Assembly: GCA_029961745.1 (NCBI GenBank) | Contig: CP124680.1 | Coordinates: 3,658,001 to 3,722,000, forward strand | Reading direction: 5' to 3' | DNA: 64,000 bases | Origin: Nocardioides sp. L-11A | GTDB taxonomy: Bacteria > Actinomycetota > Actinomycetes > Propionibacteriales > Nocardioidaceae | The notes under the pieces: generated by a model | Seen by the model: the letters and a program-made list of their open reading frames with translations, nothing else | Databases searched by the model: none | What the model was told of the DNA's origin: nothing | Program-made: the position numbers and the translations under genes | Part shown: one piece after another, positions 49,675-58,670 of the stretch | Position numbering within the stretch: the stretch's first letter is position 1 | Layout of the letters: every line of letters begins with the position of its first letter

Positions 49675-50643
49675 GTGAGCCGAGCGACCGTCCTCCGCGT
49701 GCCCCCGATCAGCCCGCAGCTGCACGACGCCGTCGGCGAGAGGTATGCCGCGCTCGACCTGCCCGAGGCCGGCCGCGACGACTTCCTCGCCGAGCACGGT
49801 GCCGACATCGTCGCCATCGTGTGCAGCAACGCCGGCGCGGTGGACGCCGACCTGATCGCCGCCCTCCCCCGGCTGGGCGTGATCGCCAACCACGGCGTCG
49901 GCTACGACAACATCGACGTCCCCGCTGCCCGGGCGCGTGGCATCGCGGTGAGCAACACCCCCGACGTCCTCGACGACGCGGTCGCCGAGACCGCGCTCGC
50001 CCTGTTGCTCGCCGTCCGGCGCCGGGTGGTCCTCGCCGACCGCTTCGTCCGCGACGGGAGGTGGCCCGACGGCGCCTTCCCGCTGACCGACCAGGTCGCG
50101 GGCAGCCGGGTCGGCATCCTGGGCCTGGGGCGGATCGGGCAGGCCGTCGCGACCCGGCTGGAGGCCTTCGGCTGCACGGTGAGCTACCACAACCGCCACC
50201 GGCTCCCGGACGTGTCGTACGCCTACGCCGCCTCGCCCGTCGAGCTGGCGGCGGGTGTCGACAGCCTGGTCGCGGTCGTGCCCGGCGGCGCGGGTACCGC
50301 CGCGCTGGTCGACCGCGCGGTCCTCGACGCCCTCGGCCCGACCGGGGTGCTGATCAACATCGCGCGCGGCTCCGTCGTCGACGAGCCCGCCCTCGTCGCC
50401 GCACTCCGCGACGGCCGCCTGGGCGGCGCCGGCCTCGACGTCTACGCCGACGAGCCGCGGGTGCCCGCGGAGCTGACCACGATGGACAACGTGGTCCTGC
50501 TCCCCCACCTCGCATCCGGCACCCACCCCACCCGGGCGGCGATGCGTGCGCTCACCCTCGACAACCTCGCCTCCTGGCTCACCGACGGCACCCTGCGCAC
50601 CCCGATCCCCGAACTGGCCGCGACGACGGACAGGAGCGCCTGA
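49675..50643 (+). CDS. D-2-hydroxyacid dehydrogenase
   Basis: A 322-residue NAD(P)-dependent 2-hydroxyacid dehydrogenase. It has the conserved ANHGVGYDNIDVPAARARGI, NADP-type loop GILGLGRIGQAVATR, the catalytic Arg in INIARGSVVDE, Glu in ADEPRVP and His in LLPHLASGT. It probably reduces a 2-oxo acid (glyoxylate, hydroxypyruvate or a pathway-specific keto acid) or works in the oxidative direction. GTG start at 49675; the stop overlaps the next start as TGATG. It is co-oriented with the MarR gene and likely co-regulated. Confidence 0.88.
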   Translation: MSRATVLRVPPISPQLHDAVGERYAALDLPEAGRDDFLAEHGADIVAIVCSNAGAVDADLIAALPRLGVIANHGVGYDNIDVPAARARGIAVSNTPDVLDDAVAETALALLLAVRRRVVLADRFVRDGRWPDGAFPLTDQVAGSRVGILGLGRIGQAVATRLEAFGCTVSYHNRHRLPDVSYAYAASPVELAAGVDSLVAVVPGGAGTAALVDRAVLDALGPTGVLINIARGSVVDEPALVAALRDGRLGGAGLDVYADEPRVPAELTTMDNVVLLPHLASGTHPTRAAMRALTLDNLASWLTDGTLRTPIPELAATTDRSA

Positions 50644-51386
50644 TGGATCTCGGACTCGCCGGCGCCGCGGCACTGGTCACCGGCGGCAACCGTGGCATCG
50701 GCCGAGCCACGGCCGCGGCACTGGTCCGCGAGGGGGCCCGGGTCGTGCTCCTCGCACGCGACGCGGTCGCTCTCGCCGCCGCCGCCGCGGAGATCGGCGC
50801 GGCCGGACACGTCGTCGCCGACACGACCGACGACGTCGCCGTGGCATCCGCGGTCGACGAGGCGGTCCGGCTGCTCGGAGGGCTCGACGTCCTGGTCAAC
50901 TGCGCCGCGCCCCGGGCGGACCGGGCAGCGCCGCCGGGACTGGCCGGCCTCGACGAGGCCGACTTCCTGCGCAACGTCGACACCAAGGCGCTGGGCTACC
51001 TCCGCACCGCCCGCGCGGCGGCGCCGTACCTGCGCCTCCGGGGCGGCGCGATCGTCAACATCAGCGGGATGAACGCCCGCTCGACGGGCAATATCGCCGG
51101 CTCGGTGCGCAATATCGCGGTCGTCGCCCTGAGCAAGAACCTCGCCGACGAGCTCGGCCCCGCCGGCATCGCGGTCAGCTGCGTGCACCCCGGGCTCACC
51201 GTCACCGAGCGCACCGAGGGCGACCCGGAGTACGCCGCGGCGGCCTCCGCGAACGCCCTCGGTCGCCCCGTCACCGCGGCCGAGGTCGCCGACGTCGTCA
51301 CCTTCCTGGCGTCCCCCCGCGGCCGCGTCGCCAACGGCGCCGTGGTCACCGCCGACGGCGGGCGCCCGGGAGCCGTCTGGGCCTGA
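50643..51386 (+). CDS. SDR-family protein lacking the catalytic Tyr
   Basis: A 247-residue SDR-fold protein: TGGNRGIGRATA, NCAAPRADRA, INISGMNARSTGN and CVHPGLTVTERTEGD. The Ser of the triad is present in NISGM, but the expected YxxxK reads GSVRNIAVVALSK, so Tyr and Lys are replaced by Gly and Asn in my alignment. It is the second such atypical SDR of this region. It overlaps the dehydrogenase gene by 1 nt and is the last gene before the 22-bp repeat array. It may be a C-C lyase, isomerase or decarboxylase. Confidence 0.78.
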   Translation: MDLGLAGAAALVTGGNRGIGRATAAALVREGARVVLLARDAVALAAAAAEIGAAGHVVADTTDDVAVASAVDEAVRLLGGLDVLVNCAAPRADRAAPPGLAGLDEADFLRNVDTKALGYLRTARAAAPYLRLRGGAIVNISGMNARSTGNIAGSVRNIAVVALSKNLADELGPAGIAVSCVHPGLTVTERTEGDPEYAAAASANALGRPVTAAEVADVVTFLASPRGRVANGAVVTADGGRPGAVWA

Positions 51387-51446
51387 GCGACCGGACGCGG
51401 CTCAGTAGCTGAAGGACATCGCGCCCTCGTCGCCTGCCCTGTTGAG

Positions 51447-51577
51447 TTGCCCCATCCTGACCGTTGAGTTGCCGCAACCTCGCCGTCGAGTGTCGATCTC
51501 AACGGTGGGTTCGGAGCAACTCAACGGTGAGTCCGGGGCAACTCAACGGTGAGTTCGGGGCAACTCAACGGTCAGGA
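51447..51577. repeat. Inverted array of 22-bp repeats between convergent genes
   Basis: Three direct copies of a 22-bp unit (51498-51519, 51520-51541, 51542-51563; CTCAACGGT...GGGGCAA) plus a partial fourth (51564-51577) face two copies in opposite orientation (51447-51468, 51469-51490) across a 7-bp centre. A 19-bp perfect inverted match links 51455-51473 with 51559-51577. The last units reach over the stop codon of the TetR gene at 51572. It could fold into a very long hairpin and presumably ends transcription from both sides. Confidence 0.85.
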
Positions 51578-52192
51578 GGGGGCGAGGCCTGCCTCGACGA
51601 GGTCGATCGCCGCGGCGGCGGAGGCGAGGAGTCGCTTCGCCATCCGGGCGTCGAGCGTGCCCTCGGCGGCGGCCCGCTGCACCTCGCGGGTCATCCCGCG
51701 GGTGGTGCCGACGAGCGCGGAGGCGACGGTCCAGGAGCGCAGGTCGTCGCCGAGCTCGTCGGCCAACAGGTCACGCAGGGTGGCGACGGCGATGTCGGCC
51801 TCGAGTCGCTCGCGGGCCCGGAGGCTCGGACTGTCCTGCACGATCCTCGCGATCCGGGACAGGCCGGCCAGCACCGGGGAGCCCGGGTCGGCGAGGACGC
51901 CGCGGGGCTGGACGACGTACGCGCGGAACGCGCTGACGACCCGCTGGCCCGCGGGCCGGTCGCGGACAGCGGCGAGCAGGTGCTCGTTGAACGCGGCCAT
52001 CCCGTCGTAGATCAGGTCCTCCTTGGCCGGGAAGTAGTTGAACACCGTGGCGGTGGAGACGTCCGCGGCGACGGCGATGTCGGCGACCGGCACCTGCTCG
52101 AAGCCGCGCTCGGCGAACAGCTCGATCGCGGCCGCGGTGATCCGCCGGCGCGTCTCCTGCTTCTTGCGCTCACGTAGTCCCGGCTCAGGCAT
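51572..52192 (-). CDS. TetR-family regulator of the MFS pump
   Basis: A 206-residue TetR regulator with helix-turn-helix (ITAAAIELFAERGFEQVPVADIAVAADVSTATVFNYF) and an all-helical ligand domain. It is divergent from the DHA2 transporter; the dyad at 52218-52237 lies between them. The last codons fall in the 22-bp repeat array. It most likely represses itself and the pump and responds to a toxic small molecule. Confidence 0.88.
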   Translation of the reverse strand: MPEPGLRERKKQETRRRITAAAIELFAERGFEQVPVADIAVAADVSTATVFNYFPAKEDLIYDGMAAFNEHLLAAVRDRPAGQRVVSAFRAYVVQPRGVLADPGSPVLAGLSRIARIVQDSPSLRARERLEADIAVATLRDLLADELGDDLRSWTVASALVGTTRGMTREVQRAAAEGTLDARMAKRLLASAAAAIDLVEAGLAPS

Positions 52193-52206
52193 GGCCGCAC
52201 TCTACC

Positions 52207-52237
52207 TTGACTTTGTCCGACTCCAAATTTAGAGTCG
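52207..52237 (+). promoter_or_regulatory. MFS promoter with TetR operator
   Basis: TTGACT (52207-52212), a 17-bp spacer and TAGAGT (52230-52235) form a good promoter for the MFS gene. The dyad CGACTC-N8-GAGTCG (52218-52237) covers the spacer and -10, as expected for TetR repression. It also lies just upstream of the divergent TetR gene. Confidence 0.7.
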
Positions 52238-52275
52238 CTATAACTTTATATTCACCCCAACAAGAGAAGGCAGCC

Positions 52276-53700
52276 ATGATCCAGACCGCCACTCCCGCCG
52301 CCGCGACCGCGCCACCGCTCGACCGGACGGCCCGCACGGTCATCGCCGTGGTCGTGCTCGGCATGATCACCACCGTCCTCGACGCGACCATCGTCAGCGT
52401 GGCCACCGACCGCCTCGCGGCGGAGTTCACCGTCCCTCTCACCACGATCCAGTGGGTGATGACCGGCTACCTGCTGGCTTTCACCGCGACCATCCCGCTC
52501 GCCGGCTGGGCGATGGACCGGTACGGCGCCCGCCGGGTCTGGCTGCTCGCCGTCGGCGTCTTCACCGTCGGCTCGCTGCTGTGCGGTGCCGCGTGGTCGG
52601 CGCCGTCCCTCATCGGGTTCCGGGTCCTGCAGGGCGCCGGCGCCGGCCTGGTCGGCCCGGTCGGCATCGCCATGGTCGCCCGCGCGGTCGGCCCGCAGCG
52701 GATGGGCCGCGCGATGGCCGTCGTCGGCATCCCGATGATGCTCGGCCCGATCCTCGGCCCGGTGGTGGGCGGCGTCCTCATCGACAGCGTCGACTGGCGC
52801 TGGATCTTCCTGGTCAACATCCCGGTCGGCCTCGCCTGCCTGGCCTGGTCGGTCCGCGCCCTCGCGGACTCACGGGGGGCCGGCCGTGAGCGGCTCGACG
52901 TGCTCGGCCTCGCCCTGCTCTCCCCCGGCCTGGTCGCCCTGGCCTACGGCGTGACCGCACTCGCCGGCCCCACCGGATCATCGGCCGGGGCGACGGCCGG
53001 GATCGCCGGTGGCGCGGTGCTGCTGGTCGCCTTCGTGGCCCACGCCCTGCGCACCGAGCGGCCGCTGGTCGAGCTGCGCCACTTCGCCACCCGCGGCTTC
53101 GCGACCGCGACCGCCGTGCAGTTCCTCGCGGTCGGCGTGCTCACCGGCGCCGGCTTCCTGCTCCCGCTCTACCACCTCCTCGCACGCGGCGAGACCGAGC
53201 TGCAGACCGGGCTCCTGCTGGTGCCCCAGGGCGTCGGCGCCGCGGTGGCGATGGCACTGACCGGCCGCCTGGTCGACGGCGGCCGAGGCCGGGCAGTCGT
53301 GCTCACGGGTGTCGGGCTGCTGGTCGCGGGCTTCCTCGGCTACACCGCCGTCGGGAGCGACCCGGGCCAGGTGTACCTCGGGATCGCGCTGTTCGCGATC
53401 GGACTGGGCGCCGGCTGCATCTTCGCGCCGACCAGCGCGGCGGCGTACGCGGCCCTCGACCACGCCGCCATCCCCCGCGCCACCACGACGATGAGCATCG
53501 CCCAGCGCACCGGCGGTGTCGTCGCCACCGCGGTCTTCGCCACCGTCCTGCAGCACCGGCTCGACGGCAGCGCGGCACCGGGGGATGCTTTCGGTACGAC
53601 CTTCTGGTGGCCGCTCGCGGTCGCCGTCCTGGCCCTCGCGCCGGCGGTCCTGCTGCCGGCATCGCGCACTGACGCCGCACCCGAAGGAGCGGACCGATGA
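52276..53700 (+). CDS. DHA2-type (14-TMS) MFS efflux transporter
   Basis: A 474-residue MFS transporter with about 14 hydrophobic segments. Antiporter motif C-like LGPILGPVVGG lies in helix 5, motif A in MDRYGARRVW, and IQWVMTGYLLAFTATIPLAGW follows the first helix as in DHA2 drug exporters. It lies behind a TetR-controlled promoter; the ATG at 52276 has AGAAGG. Its stop overlaps the next gene as ATGA. The substrate is probably the TetR ligand. Confidence 0.92.
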   Translation: MIQTATPAAATAPPLDRTARTVIAVVVLGMITTVLDATIVSVATDRLAAEFTVPLTTIQWVMTGYLLAFTATIPLAGWAMDRYGARRVWLLAVGVFTVGSLLCGAAWSAPSLIGFRVLQGAGAGLVGPVGIAMVARAVGPQRMGRAMAVVGIPMMLGPILGPVVGGVLIDSVDWRWIFLVNIPVGLACLAWSVRALADSRGAGRERLDVLGLALLSPGLVALAYGVTALAGPTGSSAGATAGIAGGAVLLVAFVAHALRTERPLVELRHFATRGFATATAVQFLAVGVLTGAGFLLPLYHLLARGETELQTGLLLVPQGVGAAVAMALTGRLVDGGRGRAVVLTGVGLLVAGFLGYTAVGSDPGQVYLGIALFAIGLGAGCIFAPTSAAAYAALDHAAIPRATTTMSIAQRTGGVVATAVFATVLQHRLDGSAAPGDAFGTTFWWPLAVAVLALAPAVLLPASRTDAAPEGADR

Positions 53701-54074
53701 CCATCGAGCTCAACCACACGATCGTCCACGCCACCGATCACGATGCCACCGCCACCTTCCTGACCGACCTGCTCGGGCCCCCGGACGCTCCGACCTACGG
53801 GCCGTTCCGGATCGTCGAGCTGGCCAACGGCGTCAGCCTCGACATCGTCGACTCCCCCGGCCCGGTCACCGTCCAGCACTACGCGTTCCTCGTGGCCGAC
53901 GAGGAGTTCGACGCGATCCACGCCCGCATCATCGAGCGAGGCCTGACCTTCTGGGCCGACCCGTTCCACCGCCAGGCGGGCGTCATCAACCGCAACGACG
54001 GCGGCCGCGGCCTGTACTGGTCCGACCCCGACGGCCACAACCTGGAGATCATCACGGTCCCCTACGGCGGCTGA
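53697..54074 (+). CDS. VOC-family protein coupled to the MFS pump
   Basis: A 125-residue single VOC protein (NHTIVHATDHDATATFLTDLLG at the N-terminus; RGLYWSDPDGHNLEIITVPYGG at the end, with a metal-type Glu). Such proteins bind or detoxify antibiotics or catalyse glyoxalase-like steps. It shares ATGA with the MFS gene, so it belongs to the TetR-controlled resistance unit. Its last 23 bp overlap the 3' end of the convergent hydrolase gene. Confidence 0.8.
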   Translation: MTIELNHTIVHATDHDATATFLTDLLGPPDAPTYGPFRIVELANGVSLDIVDSPGPVTVQHYAFLVADEEFDAIHARIIERGLTFWADPFHRQAGVINRNDGGRGLYWSDPDGHNLEIITVPYGG

Positions 54075-55278
54075 CCTCGGGGCCCGCCGAGGAGCCACTC
54101 CCGCCCGGCCGCGAGCCGGTGCGGCCCGCGCTGCCGGTGCGGACCCAGGCGGCGAAGGCCTCGATGCCGTTGATGAGGGTCTCGAAGCGCACGGAGTGGT
54201 AGAGGTCGAAGCCGTGCTGGGCCCCGGGGAGCTCGGCGTACACGACAGGATTGCGCGAGACCCGGCGGAGGCCTTCGACGAAGGGACGGTTCACCTCCGG
54301 GGGGACGAGGGTGTCGTGGTCGCCGTGGGCGATCAGGTACGGCGGGGCGTCGGGCCGGACGTGCCCCAGCGGCGACGACTCGGGGCCCTGGCCGAAGTAC
54401 CGACCCAGGTAGCCGTTCAGGATGATGACGCCCGCAACCGAGGTGTCGACATCCTCGAAGCCGGGCTGGAGATCCGGGTCGTCCGCGGTCAGGCCGGCGA
54501 TCGAGGCCATGTGGCCGCCGGCCGAGGTGCCCGACGCGAAGATCATCGCCGGGTCGGCGCCGTACTCCTCGGCGTGCTCGCGGGCCCAGGCGATCACCCG
54601 CTTGTAGTCGATGAGGTGCTCGGGATGCTGGACCGCCGGCCGGAGCCGGTAGTTCGCGCTGATGCAGACCCAGCCCTGGCTCGCCAACCGGTAGATCAAG
54701 GGCAGCGCCTGGCTGTCCTTGCGGCCCATCGAGTAGTGGCCTCCGTGCAGGTGGATCAGGATCGGGGCGCCGGACGGGCGGGAGCGGTGGCAGTACAGGT
54801 CGAGCAGGTTCCGCTTGCCGGCGTCGCCGTAGCTGAGGTTCTTCACGTGGGTGACGTCGCGGCGACGGGTGAGGAACGGCAGGAACACGATGCGGCCGAG
54901 CGGAAGACCCCGGCGCAGTCCGGCGCTCAGCGCCGGGTCCGTCTCGCTGCGCCAGCCGGCGCCCAGGCCTTCGGCAAGGGCTCGCTCGACGACCGGTCCG
55001 GCCAGCATCGCCCGCCGGGCGATGGTCGCGAGCCCGACCACGACCAGCACGGCGAGCCCGAGGACCGCCCGGCCGCCCGGTGTGCCGATGTCGCCCTGGG
55101 CGAACGCCAGCGCCGTCGCCGGCAGCAGGAGGTAGAGCCCCACGATCGGCACCTCGTTGATGAGCAGCGTCAGCAGGAAGCTGACCAGACCCAGCGATTC
55201 CGGCCGGCGCACCGGACGGATCGCCAGCAGCGTGACCGAGCCGACGAACAGCACGGGGATCAGGTAGCCGACCGGCAT
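54052..55278 (-). CDS. Membrane-anchored HSL-type esterase
   Basis: A 408-residue protein. Residues 1-100 contain three to four membrane helices; the rest is a hormone-sensitive-lipase-type alpha/beta hydrolase with HLHGGHYSMGRK (oxyanion HGG), nucleophile ASGTSAGGHMA, Asp in GDHDTLVPPE and His in PGAQHGFDL. The ATG at 55278 (MPVGYLIP) has GGAGG upstream; earlier codons lie in the palindromic operator. It probably hydrolyses a lipid-soluble ester at the membrane. It converges with the VOC gene, sharing 23 bp of coding sequence, and is divergent from a TetR gene. Confidence 0.87.
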   Translation of the reverse strand: MPVGYLIPVLFVGSVTLLAIRPVRRPESLGLVSFLLTLLINEVPIVGLYLLLPATALAFAQGDIGTPGGRAVLGLAVLVVVGLATIARRAMLAGPVVERALAEGLGAGWRSETDPALSAGLRRGLPLGRIVFLPFLTRRRDVTHVKNLSYGDAGKRNLLDLYCHRSRPSGAPILIHLHGGHYSMGRKDSQALPLIYRLASQGWVCISANYRLRPAVQHPEHLIDYKRVIAWAREHAEEYGADPAMIFASGTSAGGHMASIAGLTADDPDLQPGFEDVDTSVAGVIILNGYLGRYFGQGPESSPLGHVRPDAPPYLIAHGDHDTLVPPEVNRPFVEGLRRVSRNPVVYAELPGAQHGFDLYHSVRFETLINGIEAFAAWVRTGSAGRTGSRPGGSGSSAGPEVSRRRGP

Positions 55279-55296
55279 GTCAGAGCCTCCTTGCTT

Positions 55297-55332
55297 CACA
55301 TGGTGTGCACTTTTTAAAGTACATACCATGTG
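55297..55332. promoter_or_regulatory. 36-bp TetR operator dyad
   Basis: A near-perfect 36-bp palindrome (outer arms CACATGGT and ACCATGTG, 18-bp half sites with 3 mismatches) occupies the 76-bp gap between the esterase start (55278) and the TetR start (55355). It is one of the few AT-rich spots here. Confidence 0.8.
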
Positions 55333-55354
55333 CAGATATGGCTAGCCTGATGCC

Positions 55355-55960
55355 ATGGCCAGCATCGAGACCCCGCGGAACGCCCGCAGCCGCCGCACCG
55401 CGCAGTCACTGCTCAAGGCCGCCAGGGAGCTGATCGAGCAGGAGGGCCTCGCGGAGGTCACGATGGCCGCGGTGGCGGAGCGGGCCGGGGTCTCCCGGCG
55501 CGCGATCTACCTGCACTTCACCTCCCGCGGCGAGCTGCTGGCGGCGCTCTACGACTACCTCAACGACGTCGAGGACCGCGATGCCGCCTTCCTGCCCATG
55601 TGGGAGGCGGCGGACGGAGTCGCCGCGCTGGACGCTCGGGCCCAGGTGGTGGCCGGCTTCATCCCGCGGATCATGCCGACCGCACGCGCGCTCCAGCAGG
55701 CGGCCCGCCACGACCCCGACGCCGCGCGGCACTGGGAGCTGGCCAGCCGGGTCCGCTACGAGGGATGCCGACAGATCATCGAGCGCCTGGCCGGCGAGGG
55801 TCGCCTGGCCCCGCGATGGACGACGACGACCGCAACGGACATGCTCGTCGCGCTGAGCTCGTTCGACGTGGTGGGCATCCTGCTCGACGAGCGCGACTGG
55901 ACCGAGACCGAGCTCGCCGACCACCTCGCGGCCGTGTTCCGCCAGGTCTTCGTCTCCTGA
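55355..55960 (+). CDS. TetR-family regulator of the esterase
   Basis: A 201-residue TetR regulator with helix-turn-helix (LIEQEGLAEVTMAAVAERAGVSRRAIYLHF) and a C-terminal ligand domain. It is divergent from the membrane esterase gene across a large dyad, so it likely represses that gene and itself. The gene ends 19 bp from the convergent pruA end. Confidence 0.88.
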   Translation: MASIETPRNARSRRTAQSLLKAARELIEQEGLAEVTMAAVAERAGVSRRAIYLHFTSRGELLAALYDYLNDVEDRDAAFLPMWEAADGVAALDARAQVVAGFIPRIMPTARALQQAARHDPDAARHWELASRVRYEGCRQIIERLAGEGRLAPRWTTTTATDMLVALSSFDVVGILLDERDWTETELADHLAAVFRQVFVS

Positions 55961-55978
55961 ACGGCCGCGCGGCCGGGC

Positions 55979-57616
<1,638 letters not shown>

Positions 57617-57652
57617 CTCAGGTCCTCTCGGGAAGCGGCGGGATGCGGGAGA

Positions 57653-58588
57653 TCAGCGGTGCGCCAGGGCGCGCAGGAAGAAGGCGACGTTGGCGGGGCG
57701 CTCGGCCAGCCGTCGCATGAAGTACCCGTACCAGTCGGTGCCGAACGGGACGTAGACGCGCATCGTCACGCCGTCGTCGACCATCCGCTGCTCGAGCTCG
57801 GGGCGCACGCCGTAGAGCATCTGCGCCTCCCACCGGTCGGTGCCGCGCTCAGCGGCAGCCGCGCCGGCGCGCGCCCGGTCGAGCATCGCCGGGTCGTGGG
57901 TGGCGATCATCGGATAGCAGTCCGAGCTCATCAGCGCGTCGATCGCCCGCTCATAGGCGTGGTCGACCTCGGCCTTGCGCTGCAGCGCGACCGAGGCGGG
58001 CTCGCGGTAGGCGCCCTTCACCAGCCGGATCCGGGCACCGGTGCCGTCGAGGTCCGCGATGTCGCCGGGGGTGCGCCGCAGGTTGGTCTGCAGCACATTG
58101 CCCACGAAGGGGTACGACGCGCGCAGGGCCCCGCCGATCGCGAGGGTCGAGTCGACCGTGGTGTGGTCCTCCATGTCGAGCGTGACCGTGCAGTCGAGCG
58201 CGGCGGCCGCGGCAGCGATCTCGGCGGCGTGCTCGGTCGCGACCGCCGTACCGTCGGGCAGCGCCTGGCCCATCGCGGAGAGCTTGAGGGAGAGGTCGCC
58301 CCCCGCCGCGCAGCCGGCCTCGGCGAGGGCGGCGAGCAGCGCGAGATAGGCGTCGCGCATGGCGCGGGCGCCGGCCAGGTCGAGGACGTCCTCGCCCAGC
58401 ACGTCGAGGGTGACCGCACGCCCGGCGGCGACCAGACCGCGGGTCGCCGCGACCGCGTCGGCGACCGTCTCCCCGGGCACGAACCGGTCCACGACCCGGC
58501 GGGTCACCGGGAACGACTCCACGGCGTGGCGGGCGCGGGAGCTGCGCGCGGCACGGTTCAGGGTCTGGCTCAGGACCTGGTCGAGCAT
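57653..58588 (-). CDS. putB: Proline dehydrogenase
   Basis: An FAD enzyme that oxidises proline to pyrroline-5-carboxylate and passes electrons to the quinone pool. It has 311 residues, the compact monofunctional type: LTLDMEDHTTVD-like tract, NLRRTPGDIADL, VKGAYREP (substrate Arg/Lys region), IATHDPAML and QMLYGVRPELE. It is transcribed first, 36 bp before pruA. The divergent PucR-type activator gene begins 82 bp away; the gap contains repeats of CACAGG that may be activator half sites. Confidence 0.95.
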   Translation of the reverse strand: MLDQVLSQTLNRAARSSRARHAVESFPVTRRVVDRFVPGETVADAVAATRGLVAAGRAVTLDVLGEDVLDLAGARAMRDAYLALLAALAEAGCAAGGDLSLKLSAMGQALPDGTAVATEHAAEIAAAAAALDCTVTLDMEDHTTVDSTLAIGGALRASYPFVGNVLQTNLRRTPGDIADLDGTGARIRLVKGAYREPASVALQRKAEVDHAYERAIDALMSSDCYPMIATHDPAMLDRARAGAAAAERGTDRWEAQMLYGVRPELEQRMVDDGVTMRVYVPFGTDWYGYFMRRLAERPANVAFFLRALAHR

Positions 58589-58670
58589 GTCTTCACGGTA
58601 GGAGCGTCACCCGCCACAGGGAACGGACATCTGTCACAGGATCCCGGCACCTCAGTGAGACACTTGTCAG

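Noticed and set aside
51498..51577. Possible CRISPR array from the regular 22-bp spacing
   Set aside because: The units are contiguous without spacers, occur in both orientations, and no cas gene is near.
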